Shown here piece by piece: positions 8,900-17,581 of a DNA stretch of 64,000 nucleotides (its first letter is position 1; every line of letters begins with the position of its first letter). The DNA is taken from assembly GCF_016597815.1 (NCBI RefSeq), contig NZ_VCHA01000005.1, positions 1-64,000 of the forward strand, read 5' to 3'. This DNA comes from Marinobacter sp. DY40_1A1 (GTDB lineage: Bacteria > Pseudomonadota > Gammaproteobacteria > Pseudomonadales > Oleiphilaceae). The notes below the pieces were generated by a model, which saw only the letters and a program-made list of their open reading frames with translations, ran no database searches and was not told where the DNA came from. A program made the translations under genes and the position numbers.

Positions 8900-9607
8900 T
8901 CACACCCCGTGAATGCTTTGCAGTCGGCGATGGTAGCGTAGTTTATCGTGCAGCTCCTTCAGGGTTTTCAAGCCGCTTTTATGGGCCTTGTTCAGTGCGA
9001 TGAGGGTTAACTCGGCAGTCGCCAGGGCATCGGAAGCAGCATGGTGTCTGGCACTGACCTCAAGGCCAAAAAAGTCTGCCCAGTGATCAAGCCCCTTGCC
9101 TCCGGTGAGGGCGTCCGGAAAGAATGCAGGTAACAGATCTGCCACATCCATCCAAGTGTGGTTTCGGGTATAGCCGAGCTCAGCTTTCAGGGTTTTCTCC
9201 AAAAACTTTTGATCAAATGCAGAGTGATATGCGAGCACCGGATCACCGTTCATCCATTCCAGCAAAAACAGTAATGCGTCCTCGGTTTCGTGGCCTTGAG
9301 TGAGAGCTTCCGGCCCGATGCCGTGAATCAGTACTGTCTCGGTTAAGTCCAGTTCAGGGCGCCGCAAAATCAGATCGAATTGGTCGCTGAGATCTATAGC
9401 CCCTCCGTTGATGGCCACTGCACCAACGGCAATGACCTCATCCTTGCTTGCATTCAAGCCTGTGGTCTCTAGATCCAGTACTATCAGGCGGCACTCTGAG
9501 AGCAGTTGATCCCCGGGGACTTTGGGGTTGGGTGTCTTCTCTGGCGCAATGTTGCCAGTCTGGCCACCGCGGCGGCGTTCAATCCACTGCTTGATCTGTT
9601 CCAACAT
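8900..9607 (-). CDS. DnaQ-like DEDDh 3'-5' exonuclease
   Basis: A 235-residue protein with a complete DEDDh exonuclease set: Asp45 and Glu47 in LIVLDLETTG, Asp132 in YHSAFDQKF, His188 and Asp193 in HHAASDALATAEL. It resembles the epsilon-type proofreading family but lacks the dnaE-binding tail and is much shorter than PolC-type fusions. A basic N-terminal extension of about 38 residues (RRRGGQ) precedes the catalytic domain. It starts 17 bases after the stop of the cNMP/CBS/nucleotidyltransferase gene, so the two form an operon. Its substrate is unknown; degradation of a small nucleotide or short RNA/DNA is possible. Confidence 0.85.
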   Translation of the reverse strand: MLEQIKQWIERRRGGQTGNIAPEKTPNPKVPGDQLLSECRLIVLDLETTGLNASKDEVIAVGAVAINGGAIDLSDQFDLILRRPELDLTETVLIHGIGPEALTQGHETEDALLFLLEWMNGDPVLAYHSAFDQKFLEKTLKAELGYTRNHTWMDVADLLPAFFPDALTGGKGLDHWADFFGLEVSARHHAASDALATAELTLIALNKAHKSGLKTLKELHDKLRYHRRLQSIHGV

Positions 9608-9624
9608 GGGACGGCGGCCTGGGT

Positions 9625-11541
9625 TCAGAGTTGATAGGTAACTTCGAGTTTCTGTTGCAGGCGTTGGGCCTGCCGGAAAGACTCACGGAGAATTCGCCTG
9701 TCCAGCGGATTCAGATCGTCCGGATCTATGTAGTTGGTGAGTTCGTCTCCGCGCTCCAGCATTTCCTGATGGGAACGCATGCGGATAGCCTGTATGAGGC
9801 TGTAGGCATCTTTCCATGCGTTAGCATCTTTTGCATCGAAAACGCCTGCTTTCGTAAGGTCGTCCATTCTTTCAAGTGTGTTTGCGCTTTTTACTCCATT
9901 GGCCAAGGCAAACACGCGTACTGACTCCACAAAAGGCGCAAGGCCTTGGCGCTTCAAATCGAGACTGCGCTTTTTGCCGTCCGTGACATAACGAAAATTG
10001 CGGAACATGGTTAGCGGCGGCTTTCTCTGAAATGCGTTGCCTGCCAGCATTTTCTGGAACAGGGCATTTTTCTGGATTCTAGTGAGCACTTTATCGAGGA
10101 GTTCATCCAGCGAGTCTGTTGGGCCATAAATGGCTCTCATATCCAGGAAGATGGATGAATACACAAGGTTTTGTGGGGTGGAGGCGTCTATGAACCGGAC
10201 GAACCAGTCGTCCCATTCGCGGTCGCTCAGGCACAACTTTGGGTTGCTGGCCATGATGTTGCCTTTGCACAGAGTGAATCCGCACTCTGCAAGCTCATCG
10301 TTAACGACCCGGGCAAATGGCAGCAGCTTTTCCCGCACCTGATCTTCCGTCATGCCGTCAGGCGTTTGAAACAGGATGCCGTTGTCCTGGTCGGTCAGCA
10401 GAGTTTGCTCTTGCCGGCCCTCACTGCCGAATGTGAGCCAGGTAAAGGGTATGCCCGGGTCATTTTTCTTGATGTTAAGCTCAAGCACACGGCGCACAGT
10501 AACGTCGTTAAGCGTGGTTATGATCTTCACAACTTGCCCTGAATCAGCACCGTGGGCCAGCATGGCATCTACCAGTCGTGAAACGTCTGTGCGCAGGCTA
10601 ACCAGAGTTCTCAAGTGGGTTGCGGTGCCAATTGTTCTGGCCAGGCTAACCAGATCCACTCGCTGCAGGGAAAACAGGTCTCGCTCGGATACCATTCCAA
10701 TCAAGCAGTTATTCTCGTCCACCAGGCACAGGTGCGAAAAATGGTGTTCTGCCATTAGCATGGCTGCGGCAAAAGCATCTGCCGTTGCGGGCAGACAGCA
10801 AGGATCTTTTGTCATGATCTGGCGTACCGGGGCATCCAGAGAGCAGGTGTCTTCTGCAATCATGGTGCGCAGGTCCCGGAGGGTGAAAATCCCGGCGGGG
10901 TGCCGGTTATCATCAGTGATAACAATGCTGCCAACGTTATTCTCATGCATCCTGGCAACAGCTTTACGCACAGGCAAATCCGGCGTACATACAATCGGAT
11001 TGCGAAGCGCATAACGGTCTAGAGGGGTGCTCAGGGATATGCTGGAGCCCATTGATGCCATTGCGCCGGTTTGTATGCGCTGGTTCACTTGGTCGAGCAG
11101 ACTGCTTACGCCACGCAAACAAAAGTCACGGAAGGGCTCGCTTTCGGATATCAGGGTAATAAAGGCATCCTGTTCGATGCTCAGGCAGAAGGTGTCTCCG
11201 GCCGCGCGGTGCAGTGTCCGGGTGGGCCGTTCGCCTACAATGGCCGCCAGAGGAAAGCACTCGCCAATACTTATTTCGAAGGTGGTCTCGGTTTTGTCGG
11301 CTTTGTCATTATGGCGTTCGCCGCGAATCCGTCCCTGTTTAACAACGTAGAATCTGTTAACAACACCATCTTCTGCAGCGAGAACAACATCACCATCGGC
11401 ATAGAAACGCAGCGTGGCGTGTTCTGCAAAGTGCGCGAGGTGGTCATCGTCCATGTTGGAGAAGGGTGCATGTGCTTGCAGGAAGACCATAATGGAGCGG
11501 GTATTCTGCGGTCGTGTATTGTCCTGGTTGGAAGCTGCCAT
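9625..11541 (-). CDS. cNMP-binding / CBS / DUF294 putative nucleotidyltransferase
   Basis: A 638-residue soluble protein with four modules in order: a cyclic-nucleotide-binding-like domain (about 20-150), two CBS repeats (about 175-235 and 240-298), a DUF294 nucleotidyltransferase-like domain with GSEGR at 372-376 and DQD at 384-386, and a helical DUF294 C-terminal domain (about 480-625). The GSxxR and DxD motifs match GlnD-type nucleotidyltransferase active sites. CBS pairs commonly bind adenine nucleotides. It likely senses nucleotide status and modifies a protein or nucleotide; the target is unknown. Downstream lie the exonuclease and then the symporter operon, an arrangement I recall as frequent beside acetate-type symporters. 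Confidence 0.88.
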   Translation of the reverse strand: MAASNQDNTRPQNTRSIMVFLQAHAPFSNMDDDHLAHFAEHATLRFYADGDVVLAAEDGVVNRFYVVKQGRIRGERHNDKADKTETTFEISIGECFPLAAIVGERPTRTLHRAAGDTFCLSIEQDAFITLISESEPFRDFCLRGVSSLLDQVNQRIQTGAMASMGSSISLSTPLDRYALRNPIVCTPDLPVRKAVARMHENNVGSIVITDDNRHPAGIFTLRDLRTMIAEDTCSLDAPVRQIMTKDPCCLPATADAFAAAMLMAEHHFSHLCLVDENNCLIGMVSERDLFSLQRVDLVSLARTIGTATHLRTLVSLRTDVSRLVDAMLAHGADSGQVVKIITTLNDVTVRRVLELNIKKNDPGIPFTWLTFGSEGRQEQTLLTDQDNGILFQTPDGMTEDQVREKLLPFARVVNDELAECGFTLCKGNIMASNPKLCLSDREWDDWFVRFIDASTPQNLVYSSIFLDMRAIYGPTDSLDELLDKVLTRIQKNALFQKMLAGNAFQRKPPLTMFRNFRYVTDGKKRSLDLKRQGLAPFVESVRVFALANGVKSANTLERMDDLTKAGVFDAKDANAWKDAYSLIQAIRMRSHQEMLERGDELTNYIDPDDLNPLDRRILRESFRQAQRLQQKLEVTYQL

Positions 11542-11576
11542 GGCCGTTCCGCTCTTTCGTTATTATTGTGAGTTTA

Positions 11577-11591
11577 CAGTGTAGAACACTG
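11577..11591. promoter_or_regulatory. Perfect 15-bp palindrome between divergent genes
   Basis: CAGTGT-AGA-ACACTG is a perfect inverted repeat with a 3-base spacer, 36 bases upstream of the nucleotidyltransferase start and about 150 bases upstream of smrA. Its placement in the only divergent spacer of this region suits an operator for a dimeric regulator. No known regulator consensus was recognised and chance cannot be excluded. Confidence 0.3.
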
Positions 11592-11739
11592 GACCGCGTC
11601 TCCACCCTACGATTTTGGTCGAATCTGCGACCGCTCTTAAAATGCGTGGAACAACTACGAGTAATCCCCCAGCTTTCTTTATGGAAGGACTGGCGGGTGG
11701 TAAGGTCTATTCATTCAGCAGGTTATTGAAAGCACGGCC

Positions 11740-12321
11740 ATGATTACCAAAAATGATCGCCTCAGTTTTCTTGAGGAAATGAAGGATGTCAGACGCATCC
11801 GAAAGCCCAATCGGGCAGAGATAACTTCGCCCCGAGAGTTGACGCCTGGCCATTTGGAGCGCCAACGTTCTGCTGTGGAAAAGCCCCTCAAAGATGCCAA
11901 TCCTCTCACCGCCGACTTTGTTGAGCCCTTGACCGCGCACGATATCCTTAGTTGGCAGCGCCCAGGTATACAGAATGGTGTTTTTCGCAAGCTTCGGCTA
12001 GGGCAGTATCCCATCGAGGCGAGGCTCGATCTTCATCGTATGACAGTTGAGGAAGCCCGCAAAGAGGTATACCAGTTTATTGAAGATTGTGTCCGGTACG
12101 GCCTGCGATCCGTCATAATTCTTCATGGCAAGGGTGAACGCAATCCTGATGGCATAGCTCAGCTCAAAAGCTATCTCGCCAAATGGTTGCCAGAACTCTT
12201 GGCGGTAATGGCATTCCATTCGGCCCAAAAGCGCCATGGAGGAACCGGGGCGGTGTATGTCATGGTGCGTAAAAGCGATAAGGAAAAACAGCGTAACCGG
12301 GAATTATATGGATCAGGCTAG
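11740..12321 (+). CDS. smrA: Smr-domain endonuclease-like protein
   Basis: A 193-residue protein with a C-terminal Smr domain (about 92-180): the LDLHRMT motif at 96-102, the HGKG motif at 129-132 and the closing GTGAVYVMVRK strand. The N-terminal 90 residues are charged and match the extension seen in stand-alone SmrA/SmrB proteins of gammaproteobacteria (usual length 180-200). SmrB in E. coli cleaves mRNA at collided ribosomes, while SmrA-type proteins have been reported as nickases or nucleases with less clear roles. It is divergent from the nucleotidyltransferase gene. Confidence 0.88.
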   Translation: MITKNDRLSFLEEMKDVRRIRKPNRAEITSPRELTPGHLERQRSAVEKPLKDANPLTADFVEPLTAHDILSWQRPGIQNGVFRKLRLGQYPIEARLDLHRMTVEEARKEVYQFIEDCVRYGLRSVIILHGKGERNPDGIAQLKSYLAKWLPELLAVMAFHSAQKRHGGTGAVYVMVRKSDKEKQRNRELYGSG

Positions 12322-12391
12322 TACTGCGCTTTTTGTTTTGTGCACCGGGGCTGAAACCAAAGCTGTAACAAACTGAATTTAGGAGTTTTCT

Positions 12392-12583
12392 ATGAAAAAA
12401 ATCTCATTGATAATATTTGTTGTTCTCGCGCTGGCGGGCTGCAAAGACCGTGTAATCTGGGATGACAACGGTAAGCTCGAAGAAAAGACGCAGAATCGTG
12501 AAATTTGGGATTCTAAAGGAAAGATGAATAAAGGTGAGCGTGAAGTCTGGGTTAATAAAGACGGCGAAAAGGTTGTGAAGTAA
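12392..12583 (+). CDS. Small repeat-containing lipoprotein
   Basis: A 63-residue precursor with a clear lipoprotein signal: MKKIS, a hydrophobic stretch and lipobox LAGC with Cys17. The 46-residue mature part is highly charged and built of three imperfect repeats of the type (R)xIWDxxGK: VIWDDNGK, EIWDSKGK and EVWVNKDG. A good ribosome-binding site (TTTAGGAG) precedes the ATG. It is too short for a globular enzyme and may be a structural or stress lipoprotein; no family was recognised. It appears to be a single-gene unit between smrA and the molybdoenzyme operon. Confidence 0.75.
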   Translation: MKKISLIIFVVLALAGCKDRVIWDDNGKLEEKTQNREIWDSKGKMNKGEREVWVNKDGEKVVK

Positions 12584-12674
12584 AGCCTATATTCAAGCCA
12601 GTTAAACGGCCTCCGACTACATAAAACAAAGAACCTGGCGAGAAGCCGGGGAAAAAGAGCGGGAGAGAGCAGGC

Positions 12675-13169
12675 ATGGCACTGAGCCTTACAGTTAACGG
12701 CGAACAGTGGTCGCTGGATATTGAGGGTGATACCCCTCTTTTATGGGTATTGCGTGACGAACTTGGGCTCAAGGGTACAAAGTTTGGGTGTGGTGTGGGG
12801 CTTTGCGGTGCCTGCACGGTGCATCTGAATGGGCAGCCAGTGCGCTCCTGTTCGACACCAGTAGAGATGGCTGTTGGTGGTGAGGTGACGACCATAGAGG
12901 GTTTGGCGGAAGAGGGTCAGTTGCACGCCCTGCAAAAAGCATGGATTGCAGAGGGGGTGCCCCAGTGTGGCTATTGCCAGTCTGGCCAGATAATGAGTGC
13001 TGCACATCTTCTTGCAACCAATTCGGCACCTGCCCGGGACGATATTGTTGCTGCCATGACCGGTAATCTTTGCCGTTGTGGCACCTACTCTCGAATCATT
13101 GCCGCGGTTGAATCAGTTGCAGGAAATTCTCTGGCATACGATGCCTCTGGCACTGGAGAAGGAAACTGA
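12675..13169 (+). CDS. (2Fe-2S)-binding subunit of aldehyde/isoquinoline-type oxidoreductase
   Basis: A 164-residue subunit carrying two [2Fe-2S] clusters. The plant-ferredoxin-type cluster uses Cys39, Cys44, Cys47 and Cys59 ([10 protein letters not shown] then SC). The second uses Cys98, Cys101, Cys133 and Cys135 (CGYC and CRC). Length and motifs match IorA of isoquinoline 1-oxidoreductase and related xanthine dehydrogenase family small subunits. It passes electrons from the molybdenum centre of the next gene product. The molybdopterin subunit starts one base after its stop. Confidence 0.92.
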   Translation: MALSLTVNGEQWSLDIEGDTPLLWVLRDELGLKGTKFGCGVGLCGACTVHLNGQPVRSCSTPVEMAVGGEVTTIEGLAEEGQLHALQKAWIAEGVPQCGYCQSGQIMSAAHLLATNSAPARDDIVAAMTGNLCRCGTYSRIIAAVESVAGNSLAYDASGTGEGN

Positions 13170-13170
13170 T

Positions 13171-15375
13171 ATGACGATGAACCGACGTGATTTTCTGAAG
13201 GTGGGTGCAGGTGCATCCGGGTCATTGATGCTGTCCCTCTCACTCCCGGGTTGTTCCGGAATGCCGACAGGCTACAAGGAAGAAACGGGTGAGTGGAAAC
13301 CGGATGCCTGGCTTGAGATAACGAATACGGACGACATTCATTTTACTCTGGCCCGAGTCGAAATGGGGCAGGGTACCTATACCGGCCTGACCACTCTGAT
13401 TGCAGAAGAGCTGGAAGTTGACCCGGAGGCGATCACCCCCAGATTCGCGCCAGTGGCGCCGGAGTATCGTAACCCCTTGTACAAGCTGCAGCTCACGGGT
13501 GGCAGTACCAGTATATCCACCAGCTGGGAGCCGCTCCGTACGGCCGGGGCTTCGGCGCGGCAAATGCTCATTATGGCGGCTGCCAGGGTCTGGAATGTGG
13601 ATGCGGATAAGTGCACCGCACGCCAGGGCCAGGTATTTCACCCCAATGGCCTGGATTCCTTGCGCTACGGACAGTTGGTAGAGCTAGCCTCCAAAGAGGT
13701 TATTCGCGGGGATGTTGCACTCAAGCCTGCCAGTGAGTGGAAGTACATTGGTAAGCAGCGAGGCAGGCTTGATGCCCAAGCCAAGTCCACAGGCACTGCG
13801 GTTTACGGAATAGATGTTGAGCTCCCAGGCATGGTTTACACCGTGGTAAGCCGGCCGCCCCAATACGGTGGTCGTGTAAAGGCCTTTAATGAAAGTGAAG
13901 TCCGCGCCATGCGGGGTGTTCTTGATGTGTTTGAGATTGAGCGCGGCGTGGCTATTGTTGCTGACAAGTACTGGAGTGCCCGAAAAGCCCAGAACGCGTT
14001 GAAAGTAGAATGGGACAACTCGGATGCCTTCTCGCTTTCCACTAGCGAGGTGTTCGCTTCCTACCGAAAGGCAGCCGACAAAGATCGCGGCAAGTCAGAG
14101 CGTAGCGAAGGCGACTATGAGGGGGCTGTAAAAAAGGCCGGTAAGGTATTTGAGGCAGAGTACAGCCAGCCCTACCTGGCCCACTCAACATTGGAACCGA
14201 TGAATGCCACGGCGTGGTACAAAGGTGACAGCATTGAAGTTTGGGCACCTACACAGGCTCCGGATCTTGGCCGAATTGCAGCGGCTCGGGTAACTGATCT
14301 TTCCCCAAGTGAAGTCACGATTCATACCACGTTTCTCGGTGGAGGATTCGGTCGCCGCTTGACTCAGGATTTTATCGAAGAGGCTGCAGCAGTTGCCTAT
14401 CGGGTAAAGAAGCCGGTGAAACTTATCTGGTCGCGGGAAGAGGATACGCAGCACGACCTGTATCGCCCCGCTATGTTGCACCGGATGCAGGCTAGCCTTG
14501 AAGCTGATCAGCTGACTGGCTGGCACCACCAGATCGTTGGTCCCCAGTTGCTGGACTGGTATGTGCGTAATGCCGCGCCGGCCCAATACCCTTGGGCGCC
14601 CAAGTTCATGTACGACACCCTGGGCAAGGTTGGTTTGCTAGCCGAAGGGATAGCGACCCCCAAGGACATGTCTGCGATTGAGGGGGCTATTGAGTACCCC
14701 TACAACGTAGAGAATCTTGATGTTCGACACACCCATACCGACCCCGGCGTCCCTGTCACTTTTTGGCGATCAGTGGGTTACTCCCATAACGGTTTTGCCG
14801 TTGAAACCTTTATGGATGAGCTGGCACACGAAACTGGAGAAGATCCCTATCAGTTCCGTCGCAAGCTATTGAAAGGCCAGCCCCGGCACTTGGACGTCCT
14901 CGACAGGGCTGTGCGAATGGCCGGCTGGGATACCCCGGTTCCGGAAGGTCGCGGGCGAGGCATAGCGTTGTTCAAAAGTTTTGGAACCTTCGTGGCGCAA
15001 GTGGTCGAAGCTGGTATAGAGAAGGGTGCCATCAAGGTTTACAAGGTGGCCTGTGCTGTGGACTGCGGCCAAGTGGTGAACCCACGCATTGTGGAAGACC
15101 AGATTGAAGGCGGGATTATCTTTGGACTGACGGCAGCCCTTTACGGCGAGATAAGCTTCGAGGGTGGCAAAGTGCAGCAGAGCAACTTCCACGATGTTCA
15201 GTTGATGCGGCAGTACGAGCGGCCAGAAGTAACGGTGGATATAGTGCCGAGTACCGAATCGCCAACCGGTGTTGGTGAGCCAGGAGTGCCGCCGGTTATC
15301 CCTGCACTGGGCAACGCGCTGTTCGCACTGACCGGCAAACGCCAACGCACCTTGCCTCTGAAAGCAGATGCCTGA
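13171..15375 (+). CDS. Molybdopterin-binding subunit of aldehyde/isoquinoline-type oxidoreductase
   Basis: A 734-residue catalytic subunit of the xanthine dehydrogenase family, IorB type. The start at 13171 is chosen because it gives a Tat signal (MNRRDFLKVGAG) right after the upstream stop; an in-frame upstream ATG at 13078 lies inside the small-subunit gene. The expected catalytic Glu703 sits in GVGEPGVPPV near the C-terminus, and GGGFGRR and ARVEMGQGTYTG match molybdopterin-binding stretches. The Tat signal predicts periplasmic location, with the cofactor inserted before export. The substrate (an aldehyde or N-heterocycle) cannot be read from the sequence. The xdhC-like gene overlaps its end. 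Confidence 0.9.
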   Translation: MTMNRRDFLKVGAGASGSLMLSLSLPGCSGMPTGYKEETGEWKPDAWLEITNTDDIHFTLARVEMGQGTYTGLTTLIAEELEVDPEAITPRFAPVAPEYRNPLYKLQLTGGSTSISTSWEPLRTAGASARQMLIMAAARVWNVDADKCTARQGQVFHPNGLDSLRYGQLVELASKEVIRGDVALKPASEWKYIGKQRGRLDAQAKSTGTAVYGIDVELPGMVYTVVSRPPQYGGRVKAFNESEVRAMRGVLDVFEIERGVAIVADKYWSARKAQNALKVEWDNSDAFSLSTSEVFASYRKAADKDRGKSERSEGDYEGAVKKAGKVFEAEYSQPYLAHSTLEPMNATAWYKGDSIEVWAPTQAPDLGRIAAARVTDLSPSEVTIHTTFLGGGFGRRLTQDFIEEAAAVAYRVKKPVKLIWSREEDTQHDLYRPAMLHRMQASLEADQLTGWHHQIVGPQLLDWYVRNAAPAQYPWAPKFMYDTLGKVGLLAEGIATPKDMSAIEGAIEYPYNVENLDVRHTHTDPGVPVTFWRSVGYSHNGFAVETFMDELAHETGEDPYQFRRKLLKGQPRHLDVLDRAVRMAGWDTPVPEGRGRGIALFKSFGTFVAQVVEAGIEKGAIKVYKVACAVDCGQVVNPRIVEDQIEGGIIFGLTAALYGEISFEGGKVQQSNFHDVQLMRQYERPEVTVDIVPSTESPTGVGEPGVPPVIPALGNALFALTGKRQRTLPLKADA

Positions 15376-16393
15376 CGCACCAGCATCACAGATGACCAGT
15401 GGCCACGAATCGGTAGTCAAAGATGTTTTGTCATGGCTTGAGCAAGGCAGGCGGGTGTGGCTGTGCACTATTGTGGAAACCTGGGGCTCATCGCCCCGGC
15501 CCGCCGGGTCCTGGCTTGCGGTTAGTGATTCAGGGCAGTGGAGTGGTTCGGTGTCTGGCGGCTGCCTGGAAGAGGATCTTCTACGCCGAACTGTGGCAGA
15601 GGGCGCGGATTACCCGGTGGTCGTGGACTATGGCATTACCGACGGTGATCGTGACCATTTCCGGCTGCCCTGTGGCGGTCGCATCCGGTTACTGGTGGAA
15701 CCCTTGGGCAGCACCGCATCGACCAGAAGCGGCGCGCTAGAGCATGTGCGGCAGTTGGCGGAGTCCTTGAGGAGCCGCCAGCCTGTAGCTCGGAGAGTCA
15801 GCCTGCAAGGCGTTGTTGAACTGGAGTTACCGGAGCCAGCTGCTCAGCCAGGTATTATGTTTGATGGTGAAGAGCTGCTCCAGATACTGCAGCCGGAGTG
15901 CAGGTTACTGCTGATAGGGGCAGGTGAGGTGGCGCGTTATGTGGCTGAATTTGCGACTGCTGCGGATTTCACCGTAACCCTTTGCGAGCCGCGGGAAGCT
16001 TTTTCCTCTGGTTGGGGGTACCCGCACCTGCCACTCGACCGGCGCTTGCCAGATGATCTGGTCGCCGAGTCTTTTAATGATAGCTGGTGCGGAGTCTTGG
16101 CCCTGGCCCATGATCCGAGAATAGACGATATGGGTCTGCTGGCGGCCTTGCAGTCGTCGGCATTTTACGTGGGTGCCATGGGCTCTAAACGAACCTCTGA
16201 CACCCGGCGGGAGCGGTTGTTGTCACTTGGGCTTGGTGAGGCAGATTTGCAGCGCCTGAGGGCACCGATTGGCATTAACATTCCCAGTAAAACCCCCGCA
16301 GAAATTGCCATTTCTGTTGTTGCTGATCTGATTGCAGCACGGCATCATTTGCGCATAACTCACGAGCCATGCGCTTCATATTCTGGAAAGTAA
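15368..16393 (+). CDS. XdhC/CoxI family molybdoenzyme maturation protein
   Basis: A 341-residue protein with an N-terminal XdhC_CoxI domain (about 18-90: WLEQGRRVWLCTIVETWGSS, GSVSGGCLEEDL) and a C-terminal Rossmann domain (LLIGAGEVARYVAEFATAAD, then YVGAMGSKRT). Such proteins bind the molybdenum cofactor, help add the sulfido ligand and hand it to a partner apoenzyme. Its start overlaps the end of the catalytic subunit by 8 bases, so it is very probably the dedicated chaperone of that enzyme. Confidence 0.9.
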   Translation: MPDAPASQMTSGHESVVKDVLSWLEQGRRVWLCTIVETWGSSPRPAGSWLAVSDSGQWSGSVSGGCLEEDLLRRTVAEGADYPVVVDYGITDGDRDHFRLPCGGRIRLLVEPLGSTASTRSGALEHVRQLAESLRSRQPVARRVSLQGVVELELPEPAAQPGIMFDGEELLQILQPECRLLLIGAGEVARYVAEFATAADFTVTLCEPREAFSSGWGYPHLPLDRRLPDDLVAESFNDSWCGVLALAHDPRIDDMGLLAALQSSAFYVGAMGSKRTSDTRRERLLSLGLGEADLQRLRAPIGINIPSKTPAEIAISVVADLIAARHHLRITHEPCASYSGK

Positions 16394-16397
16394 AACC

Positions 16398-17024
16398 GTG
16401 CTTGATGTAAACCAATACGCTGTTGTTGCCGAATCCATCGCCGATGCCGGGCGTTTTCTGTACGAGCGCGGCTGGTCCCCGGCCACAAGCAGCAACTACT
16501 CTGCCCGAGTAGATCAGGATCATATTGCTATTACAGTGTCTGGCCGCCACAAAGGTCAATTGGGTGCAGGGGATGTCATGGTGGTCGATCTTCAGGGCAG
16601 GCCGGTACAAAGTGACAGCCGCGCGTCTGCAGAAACCTTGCTGCACACGGCGTTGTATCAGGTATTTCCGGATGCTGGCGCGGTTCTTCACACGCACTCT
16701 GTTAATGCAACGGTGCTAAGCAGGTTGGTGCCAGCAGGGGAGCTTCTGACATTTGATGGCTACGAACTGCAAAAGGCGTTTGATGGCGTGGAAACCCACG
16801 AGACAGCGGTGACGGTTCCGGTTTTCGACAACACCCAGGATATTGAAGCTTTGGCCAAGGATACCCAGGAATGGTTCCTGAAACACCCAGAGCAACCCGG
16901 TTACCTGATTCGCGGGCACGGGCTGTATACCTGGGGTAAAACCATGGCGGATTGCCTTCGGCATGTGGAGGCCTTTGAGTTTCTTTTCGAGTGTGAGCTT
17001 GCAACCATGAGGGTTCGCCCATGA
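16398..17024 (+). CDS. mtnB: Methylthioribulose-1-phosphate dehydratase
   Basis: A 208-residue class II aldolase-fold enzyme of the methionine salvage pathway; it dehydrates 5-methylthioribulose-1-phosphate. Zinc ligands are His98 and His100 (LHTHS) and His174 (RGHGLYTWG). The GTG start lies 4 bases after the xdhC-like stop; no better ATG exists. The stop overlaps the mtnD start (ATGA). With mtnD and mtnC it forms a tightly coupled trio. mtnA and mtnK-type genes are not in the window, so the first salvage steps must be encoded elsewhere. Confidence 0.93.
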   Translation: MLDVNQYAVVAESIADAGRFLYERGWSPATSSNYSARVDQDHIAITVSGRHKGQLGAGDVMVVDLQGRPVQSDSRASAETLLHTALYQVFPDAGAVLHTHSVNATVLSRLVPAGELLTFDGYELQKAFDGVETHETAVTVPVFDNTQDIEALAKDTQEWFLKHPEQPGYLIRGHGLYTWGKTMADCLRHVEAFEFLFECELATMRVRP

Positions 17025-17581
17025 CGACATTGAGCATTTTTGACGCACATAACCCGGAAGCTGCGCCGGCAATCACCCATGATCCAGGTGAGATAGCCGC
17101 TCAGCTGAACAGCAAGGGTGTCCGTTTTGAACGCTGGCCCACCCAGAACCTGCCGGCGGATGCAGCACCGGAGGAGATTCTGGAAGCCTACAGCGCTGAG
17201 ATTGCGAAGCTGAAGGCCGAGAGCGGATTTCAGACTGCCGATGTGGTCAGTCTGAATCCGGATAACCCCCAGAAAGACGCTTTCCGGAAGAAGTTTCTGG
17301 ATGAGCATACCCACAGCGAGGATGAAGTGCGTTTTTTCGTTCGTGGTCAGGGCATATTCTATCTGCATCTTGGCGATCAGGTGTTTGCTGTTCAGTGCCA
17401 GAAGAACGATCTGATCAGCGTGCCTGAAGGTACTCGACACTGGTTTGATATGGGGCCGGAGCCGGAGTTTACCTGCATCCGCCTGTTTACCAATCCTGAA
17501 GGCTGGGTCGCGGAGTTCACCGGGGACGATATTGCCGGGCAATTGCCGCGCTATGAAGCTCTGGAAGGAGAAGCTGTATGA
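17021..17581 (+). CDS. mtnD: Acireductone dioxygenase
   Basis: A 186-residue cupin-fold metalloenzyme of methionine salvage. The metal site is complete: His96, His98 and Glu102 in HTHSEDEVR, and His140 in GTRHWFDMG. Depending on bound iron or nickel it converts acireductone to the methionine precursor 2-keto-4-methylthiobutyrate or to an off-pathway product. It overlaps mtnB by 4 bases and mtnC by 4 bases, so all three are co-translated. Confidence 0.95.
   Translation: MTTLSIFDAHNPEAAPAITHDPGEIAAQLNSKGVRFERWPTQNLPADAAPEEILEAYSAEIAKLKAESGFQTADVVSLNPDNPQKDAFRKKFLDEHTHSEDEVRFFVRGQGIFYLHLGDQVFAVQCQKNDLISVPEGTRHWFDMGPEPEFTCIRLFTNPEGWVAEFTGDDIAGQLPRYEALEGEAV

Noticed and set aside
13078-13170. Upstream extension of the molybdopterin subunit
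   Set aside because: It lies inside the small-subunit gene and would bury the Tat signal; the ATG at 13171 gives a proper exported N-terminus.
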